This document shows positions 1 through 5,529 of a stretch of DNA of 6,886 nucleotides, piece after piece. Each line of letters opens with the position of its first letter. The first letter of the stretch is position 1. Source of the stretch: Nitrosomonas sp. (GTDB lineage Bacteria > Pseudomonadota > Gammaproteobacteria > Burkholderiales > Nitrosomonadaceae); the NCBI GenBank assembly GCA_016703745.1, contig JADJBK010000002.1, forward strand, positions 1 to 6,886, in the 5' to 3' direction. The position numbers were made by a program, and so were the translations under genes. The notes under the pieces were generated by a model. It did not search any database. It saw only the letters and a program-made list of their open reading frames with translations, and had not been told where the DNA came from.

Positions 1-2
1 AA

Positions 3-1739
3 ATGCTTAGACCGTACCAACAGAGCGCCCATGATGCTGTCATGTCTTGGGTGTTGCTCAACCGTGAGTCGTGCGTCATCGATGCGGCCACAGCTGCCGG
101 GAAAAGTCACATAATCGCGGCAGTTGTAGAATCTCTGCATAAGGCAAGCAATGGGAAGAAAGTGTTATGCCTTGCGCCGTCTGCAGACCTGGTAATCCAG
201 AACAGAGATAAATATGTGGCCACCGGCAACCCCGCAAGCCTTTATAGCGCATCTCTTGGGCGCAAGTCTCTGAAGCATAAAGCAGTTTTCGGTACGCCTG
301 TAACAGTGCTAAACGCCATTGCCAGTTTCGGAGGGGATTTTTGCGCGGTTATCGTCGATGAGTGCCACGAGATAACGCCCACCATAAAAACAATAATAGC
401 CAGCCTGCAAGCGCGTAACAGTAACCTGCGCGTTATCGGCCGAACGGCCACGCCATACAGGAGGCTCGAAGGATACATATATAAGGTAGACATAGACGGC
501 AACCCGTCAAGCGATGACACTTCAGTAGCATATTTTCACAAGCTGGTTTACAGGATATCGCCACAGGAACTCATAGACGCAGGGTATATCACCAAGCCTA
601 TTATAGGATTTACGCGCGAGCACTACGACACGATAGGTATGCAGCTAAACAGGCTTGGATCTTTTGCTGCAGACGATCTTGACAAGGCATACAAAGGGCA
701 AGGCAGAAAAACAGCACATATAATTAGAGACATAGTAGAGCAGGCGCAGAACAGGCATGGGGTTATGATCTTTGCCGCCAGCATAGCGCATGCAAAGGAG
801 TGCATGGAGTCTTTGCCTGAGCACATATCTTGTATGGTGGATGGCACGACGCCCAAGAAAGAGCGCACCCGGATTCTGCAAATGTTCAAGGACAAAAAAA
901 TAAAATACTTAGTAAACCGTGACGTTTTAACGACAGGCTTTGACGCGCCACACGTAGACCTGGTGGCCTTGTTGCGGGCAACTGAATCGCCGTCCTTGCT
1001 GCAACAGATGATAGGTAGGGGGCTGCGACTGCACCAAGATAAAGACCATTGCCTGGTGCTTGATTACGCGGAAAATATTGCTCGCCATTGCCCGGATGGT
1101 GACGTTTTTAACCCAGAGATATCAGGATACAAGCGTAAGGGCGAGAGCGACATGATCTCCTGCACATGCAGCACATGTGGATCAACCAATACCTTCTTGG
1201 CCCGCCCTAACGAAGAAGGCTACGGGCTGCACGAAACCGGATACTTTACTGACCTCAACGGCAACAAGCTGCTAATACCATCTCACTATGGACGGCGCTG
1301 CCAATCATGGGATAAGGGCAAGCAATGCGGACATCGATGGATAGGCAAGGACTGCGAGTCATGCCTCCATACAAACGACATAGCAGCGCGCTTTTGCGAA
1401 AAATGCAAGCATGAGCTTGTGAATCCTAATGACAAGCTTACACACGACAGGATAAAAAGCATCCCTGTTATAGACTGGGTAATCGATGACGGAGTAAGCA
1501 AAAAAGGGAATAAATTCAAAAAGATCACATATATACTGGGCACAGGAACAAGCGTGCCGATCTGGTATGTAGAATCAAGGCACTTTCAAGCTAGGAAAGC
1601 TATGTGGGAATTAATCATCGCCACCAACAATTTAGAATCCCCACCAAAAGCAATTACCTATGTCAAGAATTGGAAAACAGGATTTCACGAAGTGGTTAAA
1701 TACGAGACAACACTAAGGAGCAATAAAAATGAACACTAA
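3..1739 (+). CDS. radD: RadD-like superfamily 2 DNA helicase with C-terminal zinc-binding region
   Basis: The 578-residue product carries the SF2 helicase motifs in order: an LRPYQQ start typical of the family (residues 2-7), Walker A TAAGKS (30-35), DECH box (119-122), TATP (148-151), motif IV GVMIFAAS (253-260), motif V around TTGFDAPHVDL (310-320) and the arginine finger QQMIGRGLR (334-342). Cys-rich segments follow (C387/389/392, C433/C442, C451-x2-C454, C465-x2-C468), including NDIAARFCEKC. From memory this matches E. coli RadD (YejH, about 586 aa) along its length, including GRRCQ, VLTTGFDAPHVDL and NDIAAR. RadD is a DNA-dependent ATPase linked to RecA strand exchange and repair. The Walker A is slightly odd: alanine replaces the usual first glycine of TGAGKS. 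The ATG at 3 is probably the true start because LRPYQQ follows at once; its ribosome site lies outside the window. Its last 11 bases overlap the next gene. Confidence 0.93.
   Translation: MLRPYQQSAHDAVMSWVLLNRESCVIDAATAAGKSHIIAAVVESLHKASNGKKVLCLAPSADLVIQNRDKYVATGNPASLYSASLGRKSLKHKAVFGTPVTVLNAIASFGGDFCAVIVDECHEITPTIKTIIASLQARNSNLRVIGRTATPYRRLEGYIYKVDIDGNPSSDDTSVAYFHKLVYRISPQELIDAGYITKPIIGFTREHYDTIGMQLNRLGSFAADDLDKAYKGQGRKTAHIIRDIVEQAQNRHGVMIFAASIAHAKECMESLPEHISCMVDGTTPKKERTRILQMFKDKKIKYLVNRDVLTTGFDAPHVDLVALLRATESPSLLQQMIGRGLRLHQDKDHCLVLDYAENIARHCPDGDVFNPEISGYKRKGESDMISCTCSTCGSTNTFLARPNEEGYGLHETGYFTDLNGNKLLIPSHYGRRCQSWDKGKQCGHRWIGKDCESCLHTNDIAARFCEKCKHELVNPNDKLTHDRIKSIPVIDWVIDDGVSKKGNKFKKITYILGTGTSVPIWYVESRHFQARKAMWELIIATNNLESPPKAITYVKNWKTGFHEVVKYETTLRSNKNEH
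1715..1720 (+). promoter_or_regulatory. Ribosome binding site of the first hexapeptide-repeat gene
   Basis: AAGGAG lies 8 nt before the ATG at 1729, inside the end of the helicase gene. The same core and 8-nt spacing recur before the ATGs at 2261 and 3011, which supports reading these genes as one co-regulated series. Confidence 0.8.
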
Positions 1740-2205
1740 CACAGAAAAGAAATACGAGCTAACTGAAGAAACAAAAGTTATGCCATCTGGCGAAACCGTG
1801 TATCGAATCAGAGCGTTACGCAGTTTCGACACAATCTATAAACCTGTAGAAGCCGGTGACTTGGGCGGGTGGGTGCAGTCTGAAGCTAATTTATCCCACG
1901 AAGGAACATGTTGGCTTTTTGACGAAGCAACAGGTTATCAAAACTCTAAACGAACTGGTAACGCTATTGGTTATTGCAACAGTCGTCAGTTAGAAAACAG
2001 TCGCCAGTATGGTAACAGCAGGCAGTTTGGCTGCAGTGTTCAATCAGGAAGCAGCCAGCAGTATGGCGACAGCCAGCAGTTCGGCAACAGCCGTCAGTAT
2101 GGAGACAGTCGCCAGTTTGGCAACAGCCGTCAATATGGCGACAGCCAGCAGTATGGCGACAGCCAGCAGTATGGCGACAGCCAGCAGTATAGCAACAGCC
2201 AATAG
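1729..2205 (+). CDS. Phage hexapeptide-repeat (beta-helix-like) protein, first paralogue, amber-truncated
   Basis: 158 residues. The N-terminal domain (about 1-71; YRIRALRSFD, AGDLGGWVQSE, NLSHEG, WLFDEATGY) matches my memory of a common phage/prophage family with IRALRDF, GDLGGWIE and NLSHEG motifs followed by hexad repeats such as NARVYG; that family has no firm function and is often named polymer-forming or left-handed beta-helix protein. Residues 72-158 hold 14.5 hexads. In hexads 3-14 position 2 is always Ser and position 4 always Gln. It ends at a TAG (2203-2205) falling exactly where a Gln codon is expected; the same frame continues as FGDSEQH to TGA at 2227-2229. It starts inside the helicase gene and is followed by a close paralogue. 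Function unknown; a structural or surface beta-solenoid, or an aggregation-prone polymer, are the options. Confidence 0.85.
   Translation: MNTNTEKKYELTEETKVMPSGETVYRIRALRSFDTIYKPVEAGDLGGWVQSEANLSHEGTCWLFDEATGYQNSKRTGNAIGYCNSRQLENSRQYGNSRQFGCSVQSGSSQQYGDSQQFGNSRQYGDSRQFGNSRQYGDSQQYGDSQQYGDSQQYSNSQ
1942..2202 (+). repeat. 18-bp tandem repeat array coding for x-S-x-Q-Y/F-G hexads
   Basis: The unit is 18 bp, for example AGCCAGCAGTATGGCGAC, found exactly at 2053-2070, 2143-2160 and 2161-2178 and with two changes at 2179-2196. The other units are diverged versions. The period matches the protein hexad exactly, with no frame break. Near-identical adjacent copies suggest recent expansion by slippage or unequal recombination. 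Confidence 0.92.
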
Positions 2206-2247
2206 TTTGGTGACAGCGAACAGCATTGACTAAGTAACAATTATCAC

Positions 2248-2252
2248 AGGAG
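2248..2252 (+). promoter_or_regulatory. Ribosome binding site deciding the start of the second repeat gene
   Basis: AGGAG lies 8 nt before the ATG at 2261 but only 2 nt before the in-frame GTG at 2255. The ATG also gives an N-terminus (MTNTKKKYEF) that aligns with the upstream paralogue (MNTNTEKKYEL). The ATG is therefore preferred. Confidence 0.8.
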
Positions 2253-2260
2253 TAGTGAAA

Positions 2261-3010
2261 ATGACTAACACCAAAAAGAAATACGAGTTCACTGGAGAAA
2301 CAAAAATAATGCCGACTGGAGAAACTGTGTACAGAATCAGAGCGTTACGCAGTTTCGACACAATCCATAAACCAGTGAAAGCTGGTGACTTGGGCGGATG
2401 GGTACAGTCAGAATCTAACCTGTCCCATGAAGGTGAGTGCTGGCTTTTTGATGAGGCAACGGGTTATCAAGATTCGCATCGCAGTGGTGAGTCTGTGGGT
2501 TATGGCAACAGTCAGCAATACGAAAATAGCCAACAGTTTGGCAGCAGTCAGCAATACGAAAATAGCCGTCAATATGGCAGCAGCCGTCAGTATGGCAAAA
2601 GCCAGCAATCAGGAAACAGTCGTCAATCTGACAACAGCCTTCAATATGGTGACAGTCAGCAGTTTGGCAGCAGTCAGCAATACGAAAATAGCCAACAGTA
2701 CGGTGCCAGTCGCCAGTATGGCAAAAGCCAGCAATCAGGAAACAGTCGTCAGTACGGCAACAGCAGGCAATATGACAAAAGTTGGCAGTATGACAACAGC
2801 GAACAGTTTGATTACAGTTGGCAGTATGACAACAGCCAGCAATACGGTTACAGCAGGCAGTATGGCAACAGCGAACAGTTTGGCGACAGCAGGCAGTACG
2901 ATAACAGTTGGCAGTACGGTTACAGCCGTCAGTATGGCAAAAGCCAGCAGTTTGGTTACAGCCAAAATCCCACGTATAATACCGATTTACCAGAAAAAGG
3001 AGACAAATAG
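2261..3010 (+). CDS. Phage hexapeptide-repeat (beta-helix-like) protein, second paralogue, full length
   Basis: 249 residues from the ATG at 2261. Residues 1-70 are nearly the same as in the upstream paralogue, including a 32-base identical DNA stretch around the IRALRSFDTI codons, so the pair arose by gene duplication. Residues 71-232 are 27 uninterrupted hexads. In the last 25, position 2 is Ser and position 4 is Gln without exception, position 5 is Tyr or Phe in 22, and positions 1 and 3 vary (N, D, S, K, A, Y; Q, R, W, E, L). A short non-repeat tail (about 236-249, NPTYNTDLPEKGDK) closes the protein. There is no signal peptide or membrane segment. In a left-handed beta-helix reading, Gln and Ser would take the inward positions usually held by Val/Ile/Leu and Ala. 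The stop is next to the nuclease ATG. Function unknown. Confidence 0.88.
   Translation: MTNTKKKYEFTGETKIMPTGETVYRIRALRSFDTIHKPVKAGDLGGWVQSESNLSHEGECWLFDEATGYQDSHRSGESVGYGNSQQYENSQQFGSSQQYENSRQYGSSRQYGKSQQSGNSRQSDNSLQYGDSQQFGSSQQYENSQQYGASRQYGKSQQSGNSRQYGNSRQYDKSWQYDNSEQFDYSWQYDNSQQYGYSRQYGNSEQFGDSRQYDNSWQYGYSRQYGKSQQFGYSQNPTYNTDLPEKGDK
2471..2965 (+). repeat. 27.5-unit array of 18-bp coding repeats
   Basis: Continuous 18-bp periodicity codes the hexads of the second paralogue. The units are more diverged than in the first array, yet the Ser and Gln codons (mostly AGC/AGT and CAG/CAA) are kept in every unit after the second. Loss of nucleotide identity with conservation of two amino-acid positions indicates selection on the protein. 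Confidence 0.92.
2534..2785 (+). repeat. Tandem duplication of a 126-bp (7-hexad) block
   Basis: A 34-base stretch at 2534-2567 recurs perfectly at 2660-2693, and a 38-base stretch at 2588-2625 recurs perfectly at 2714-2751. Both are offset by 126 bp, that is seven hexads or 42 residues. The blocks 2534-2659 and 2660-2785 are therefore two copies of one higher-order unit. Confidence 0.88.
2997..3002 (+). promoter_or_regulatory. Ribosome binding site of the VRR-NUC gene
   Basis: AAGGAG lies 8 nt before the ATG at 3011, inside the end of the repeat gene, with the same core and spacing as before 1729. Confidence 0.75.
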
Positions 3011-3472
3011 ATGATTTTCCCTGACTGGTTGACTGTTCACGGTGATAGATCCTTTCGCGGTCTATGCCCAAAGGAAACGGCAGAGCAAGTAACGTTTTTT
3101 GCGATGGTCCGTAAGAGCCATCCAATGGCGCCGGTACTGCATATTAGGAACGAAGGCATCAGGACTGCTTACCAGATAAGCAAGGAGAAGTCAGAAGGAT
3201 TGATCACTGGAGCTGCGGATATTATAGGTATTGGCAGCCCAACCTTGGTAATAGAGTTAAAAAGAAAAGACCATACCAAGAGCAAGTATGGTGATGGGCA
3301 GCTTGACTTTTTATATTCGTGCCAAAATCTTGGCGCACGAGTTAGCGTATGCCTTGGACACGAGGCCGCATACAATGAATTCTTAGATTGGAGTAAAAAA
3401 AAATGGACTATATTAAAGAAGCAAGAAGAACCAGATCCGACGACTATCACGGGGGAAGCGTATCTTTCATGA
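3011..3472 (+). CDS. Stand-alone VRR-NUC domain endonuclease
   Basis: 153 residues carrying the PD-(D/E)XK signature of the VRR-NUC family: an N-terminal E (22 or 25) in KETAEQ, NEG (47-49), GAADIIG (67-73) with D70, VIELKRK (80-86) with E82 and K84, Q97, then GARVSVCLG (108-116). Small stand-alone VRR-NUC proteins of phages and bacteria act as structure-specific nucleases, and some have been shown to resolve Holliday junctions. Next to a RadD-like helicase, a role in processing branched replication or recombination intermediates is a reasonable inference. The ATG abuts the preceding stop. The 3' end overlaps the MazG-like gene by 70 bases. If one T is missing near 3465-3467, as the MazG-like frame suggests, the true C-terminus would run on to the TGA at 3487-3489. 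Confidence 0.9.
   Translation: MIFPDWLTVHGDRSFRGLCPKETAEQVTFFAMVRKSHPMAPVLHIRNEGIRTAYQISKEKSEGLITGAADIIGIGSPTLVIELKRKDHTKSKYGDGQLDFLYSCQNLGARVSVCLGHEAAYNEFLDWSKKKWTILKKQEEPDPTTITGEAYLS
3390..3393 (+). promoter_or_regulatory. Ribosome binding site deciding the MazG-like gene start
   Basis: GGAG lies 9 nt before the ATG at 3403, with a run of nine A (3395-3403) leading into the start codon. It supports a start within the nuclease gene, well upstream of the open frame that begins at 3537. Confidence 0.65.
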
Positions 3473-4004
3473 TTTCCGCGACTGTTTGACATCAGCCATA
3501 AAATCCCCTGCGAGAACTTGATCAAATTAAAAAGCCTTGTTCTACGGGAAAAAAATAGAGCATGACAGGATAAATGGCGATTGCTCGCTGTTGCCTGCAT
3601 GGGTTGCTGATAGCGACGAACGAGCTATCGACATAATGCACGGAATAATCGGCAAAGCTACGGAAGCGGGTGAATTGCTGGAAGCCCTCTATAAGTGCAC
3701 CATTGAAGGCGAACCACTTGATGAAAGCAACACCATTGAAGAAGTTGGGGATGGCCTCTGGTATGATGCCCTGATACTTGGAGCGCTTGGAGCAAGTTTT
3801 GAAGATGCACAGCGTATTAATATCTCAAAACTGCGCAAGAGATACCCGGACAAGTTTACCGCAGAAAGAGCAGAACATAGAGACATTGAAGCAGAAAGGC
3901 AGGTGATGGCAGACGCCGCAAATTATAGCGATGATGCGGCAGACCTTGCAATAGACCGTAAGCAAGACCTGCCGTTTATCAACGGCCAGTCATTTTACGA
4001 CTAG
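3403..4004 (+). CDS. MazG-like nucleoside triphosphate pyrophosphohydrolase, frame broken three times near its start
   Basis: The uninterrupted part (3537-4004) shows the all-alpha NTP pyrophosphohydrolase signature: HGIIGKATEAGELLEALY with the ExxE-type metal ligands, then EEVGDGLWYDALILGALG with the ExxD-type pair, then NISKLRKRYPDKF. Such enzymes hydrolyse (d)NTPs, and phage MazG proteins have been linked to nucleotide-pool or ppGpp control. The family normally has about 60 more N-terminal residues. These are present but in changing frames: MDYIKEARRTRSDDYHGG from 3403, DFRDCLTSAIKS from 3471, LRELDQIKK from 3508, ALFYGKK from 3534. One missing T at 3465-3467, one extra C at 3504-3507 and one missing G at 3534 would give a 200-residue protein. 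The nominal start at 3537 is a TTG inside the conserved IKKALFYGK block and is not a real start. Sequencing indels or fresh mutations are both possible. Confidence 0.85.
4001..4004. other. CTAG palindrome shared by two convergent stop codons
   Basis: The plus-strand MazG-like gene stops at TAG 4002-4004 and the minus-strand coiled-coil gene stops at TAG 4003-4001. No spacer and no hairpin-plus-T-run terminator is visible between the two transcription units. Confidence 0.9.
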
Positions 4005-4204
4005 GCTTGTGTGGTGTCCGCGTTGATGGCGTCAACGTCTGCGATTGCGGTCTGCAGAGCATTCAAAGCGTTTTCGACTTCGACCGGGACCACTTGTGCG
4101 TCATTAGCATTTTGTTTCAACGCGCTGACCTCGGCAAAAATTTTATTGACTGTCGCGGTCAGTGCATTTAGTACTACGGTAATTTCATTAATATTCATTG
4201 TCAT
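4001..4204 (-). CDS. Small coiled-coil phage protein of unknown function
   Basis: 67 residues, acidic, Ala/Asn/Val rich, with heptad-like spacing of Ile/Val/Leu (NEITVVLNALTATVNKIFAE), suggesting one long helix that oligomerises. There are no Cys, signal peptide or membrane segment. I do not recognise the family; short helical proteins of this type are common near phage tail or lysis genes. Two starts are possible. The ATG at 4204-4202 overlaps the preceding stop as ATGA, while the ATG at 4198 has GAG 8 nt upstream (4209-4207). It is the last gene of the minus-strand cluster. Confidence 0.7.
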   Translation of the reverse strand: MTMNINEITVVLNALTATVNKIFAEVSALKQNANDAQVVPVEVENALNALQTAIADVDAINADTTQA

Positions 4205-4284
4205 TTCTCGATTTGGTGTTTGAGCCGGTTTATATCGCTCCGGCCCGGTAGCGCATCATCACCTGTAGTAAGTAATAATTTCAT
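4201..4284 (-). CDS. 27-codon micro-gene of unknown function
   Basis: The ATG at 4284-4282 overlaps the DUF1353 stop (ATGA), and the TGA at 4203-4201 overlaps the next ATG (ATGA again), so it fills the gap between its neighbours exactly. GGGAG at 4297-4293 lies 8 nt before the start. The product (MKLLLTTGDDALPGRSDINR followed by LKHQIEK) has no recognisable domain. The perfect tiling and good ribosome site argue for translation; it may also serve only to couple translation to the downstream gene. Confidence 0.5.
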   Translation of the reverse strand: MKLLLTTGDDALPGRSDINRLKHQIEK

Positions 4285-4730
4285 TGATTCCGCTCCCAGT
4301 GGGATCCGCCAAATATGCGCAGAGCTGCCCACATAGCCCAAGATTTAAGCAACGCCTTAAAACTTGCCCTGACCGCCAAGAAAGATGATTTATCATCAAA
4401 CGTTCCTGCCATGTCCTGATAAGCAGCACCGCGGAAAGACTCGTCAGCATCTGCCCCGGTGTATTGTTTTCCGCTAGGCAATCGCCCTTGTGGTGAATAC
4501 AGATAGTCATGCAGCGTTGCTGGCTCCTGCGCCAAGTTAGCAAACAGAGAGTACATCAAAGGTATCCCGCGCATACTCACAAAATTTGTGACAAAACCAA
4601 CTGGCACAATAACCGTTCCCAGTGTGTCAGACTGGTAGACAAGCGGCGATTGCAAGATCCATTTTACGCCCTCGCCATCGTCAGACCCTCTTAGCATCCC
4701 GGCGTCCAAGGTGGTTACAAAATATCCCAT
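4281..4730 (-). CDS. DUF1353 family phage protein
   Basis: 149 residues. The core VPVGFVTNFVSMRGIPL followed by PATLHDYLYS is the DUF1353 signature (usually VPxGFxTDFASxPR, then AAxxHDxLY). The family is widespread in tailed phages and sits near tail or lysis genes; its biochemical role is not established. The usual D of TDFAS is N here. The ATG at 4730-4728 abuts the preceding stop, with GGAGG (4743-4739) 8 nt upstream. The C-terminal half (DKSSFLAVRASFKALLKSWAMWAALRIFGG) is hydrophobic and amphipathic and ends in a short tail. The stop overlaps the micro-gene start. Confidence 0.85.
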   Translation of the reverse strand: MGYFVTTLDAGMLRGSDDGEGVKWILQSPLVYQSDTLGTVIVPVGFVTNFVSMRGIPLMYSLFANLAQEPATLHDYLYSPQGRLPSGKQYTGADADESFRGAAYQDMAGTFDDKSSFLAVRASFKALLKSWAMWAALRIFGGSHWERNQ

Positions 4731-5036
4731 CTATTTATCCTCCCCACTGTACGCGGTCCAGCCGATTGCTGCCGCAAAGCTCAAAACCTCGACATTTGAC
4801 GACCGATCGAGCACCGAAAATGCCGATGCACCCACAGTGACCCCCAGAAGCCGTTTAACGCATTTATATGTTTTCTGTGGGTTTGACTTCAACAGCCAAT
4901 AATTAATCGATTGTACGCGATCCTGCTTGACGTAATTTTCGAGCGAGTAGTAAATCATCACGCCAAAGGCGGTCAGAAAGAAAATCAGGCCCTTTTGCAA
5001 TGGCGACAGGTATATCGCATTGATTGCATCGATCAC
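4731..5036 (-). CDS. Small membrane protein with two or three helices, holin candidate
   Basis: 101 residues. Hydrophobic segments lie at about 16-32 (GLIFFLTAFGVMIYYSL), 63-76 and 82-97, separated by a basic stretch (KTYKCVKR, 55-62). The size and topology fit a class I or II phage holin or a small tail-associated membrane protein; I cannot assign a family. The start is GTG (5036-5034), which shares GTGA with the stop of the upstream lipoprotein gene once that gene's frame is restored, with AAGG (5047-5044) 7 nt upstream. The stop abuts the DUF1353 ATG. Its position between a lipobox protein and DUF1353 fits a lysis region, but no endolysin is visible in the window. Confidence 0.75.
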   Translation of the reverse strand: MIDAINAIYLSPLQKGLIFFLTAFGVMIYYSLENYVKQDRVQSINYWLLKSNPQKTYKCVKRLLGVTVGASAFSVLDRSSNVEVLSFAAAIGWTAYSGEDK

Positions 5037-5529
5037 AAAACCACCTTGAGGATCATCGCGCTAAAAGTAAGCGCATCCATTAATGCCTGATGCCCTTTTT
5101 GGCGGATATGAAAGCCTGTACCGACTCGTCCAGTTTTCGGCTCGCGACTGATAATCGTTTAGATTGGCTTTTTGCTCCGGTGAATACCTCCACCAATTAG
5201 CGGCGATTATCGCGGACAAAGTATCGTACTCAGCCTGCAACAGCCTGTAGTCTGCATCAAAGGATTGCATGCGACCGGCCAGACCGTCGAAGTCGCCTAT
5301 TGACACACTCCACTTGGCGATAAAATCCTCATATCTTTTTTGGCGGAATTTACTTTGTTTGCCTCGTCCGCCGTTAGAGCTATGGATTTGATGGATGCCT
5401 CCACCTCGCCGGATGATATTGCTTCGTGCGCTATCCCTGCGTTAGTAACTGCGTTCCCGTATTTCTCGATCGCCGCGCAGCCAGTCAACATTGCAAACAA
5501 TACCATAAAAATAAAAATAGACTACTCAT
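5033..5529 (-). CDS. Long helical lipoprotein, unimolecular spanin candidate, frame broken four times
   Basis: It appears as two overlapping fragments (5506-5297 and 5306-5061) but reads as one gene if single bases are restored in four runs: A-run 5507-5511 or 5513-5517, T-run 5336-5341, T-run 5134-5137, and the C/T runs 5093-5100. The result is 166 residues. It has a signal peptide with lipobox LTGC (MSSLFFIFMVLF then AMLTGCAA), then a long charged, helix-rich ectodomain (SAKKRYEDFIAKW, SIGDFDGLAGRMQSFDADY, LQAEYDTLSAIIAANWWRY, SPEQKANLNDYQSRAEKLDE), and a hydrophobic C-terminus (LMDALTFSAMILKVVL). The restored stop TGA (5035-5033) overlaps the next gene's GTG. GGAGG at 5538-5534 lies 4 nt before the ATG. 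N-terminal lipidation plus a C-terminal hydrophobic segment recalls u-spanins such as T1 gp11, but the end segment contains D and K, so this is tentative. Confidence 0.65.

Noticed and set aside
2203..2205. Genome-wide reassignment of TAG to glutamine
   Set aside because: The second repeat gene, the MazG-like gene and two minus-strand genes end at TAG in places that make good gene ends, so TAG works as a stop here.
2044..2226. Hydrophobic minus-strand ORF rich in Leu/Ala/Val opposite the first repeat array
   Set aside because: It is the antisense of CAG/AGC/TAT repeat codons. An 18-bp unit without stops opens several frames at once, and no ribosome site precedes it.
1942..2965. CRISPR-like or diversity-generating array
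   Set aside because: The repeats are contiguous coding units of 18 bp with no spacers, and there is no cas gene, reverse transcriptase or template/variable repeat pair.
2385..3014. 209-codon plus-strand ORF in another frame over the second array (also 236 codons on the minus strand, 2415-3125)
   Set aside because: These are shadow frames from stop-free repeats, with weak or no ribosome sites and low-complexity products. The N-terminal domain fixes the true frame.
4011..4902. Several plus-strand ORFs (4011-4223, 4509-4694, 4622-4840, 4711-4902)
   Set aside because: They lie opposite well-supported minus-strand genes (coiled-coil, DUF1353, membrane protein), have no ribosome sites and code low-quality Arg/Ser-rich sequence.
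5333..5344. Programmed -1 ribosomal frameshift on the A-run of the lipoprotein gene
   Set aside because: The run is preceded by C, so re-pairing of the P-site tRNA is imperfect. Three other breaks in the same gene have no slippery heptamer, so indels are simpler.
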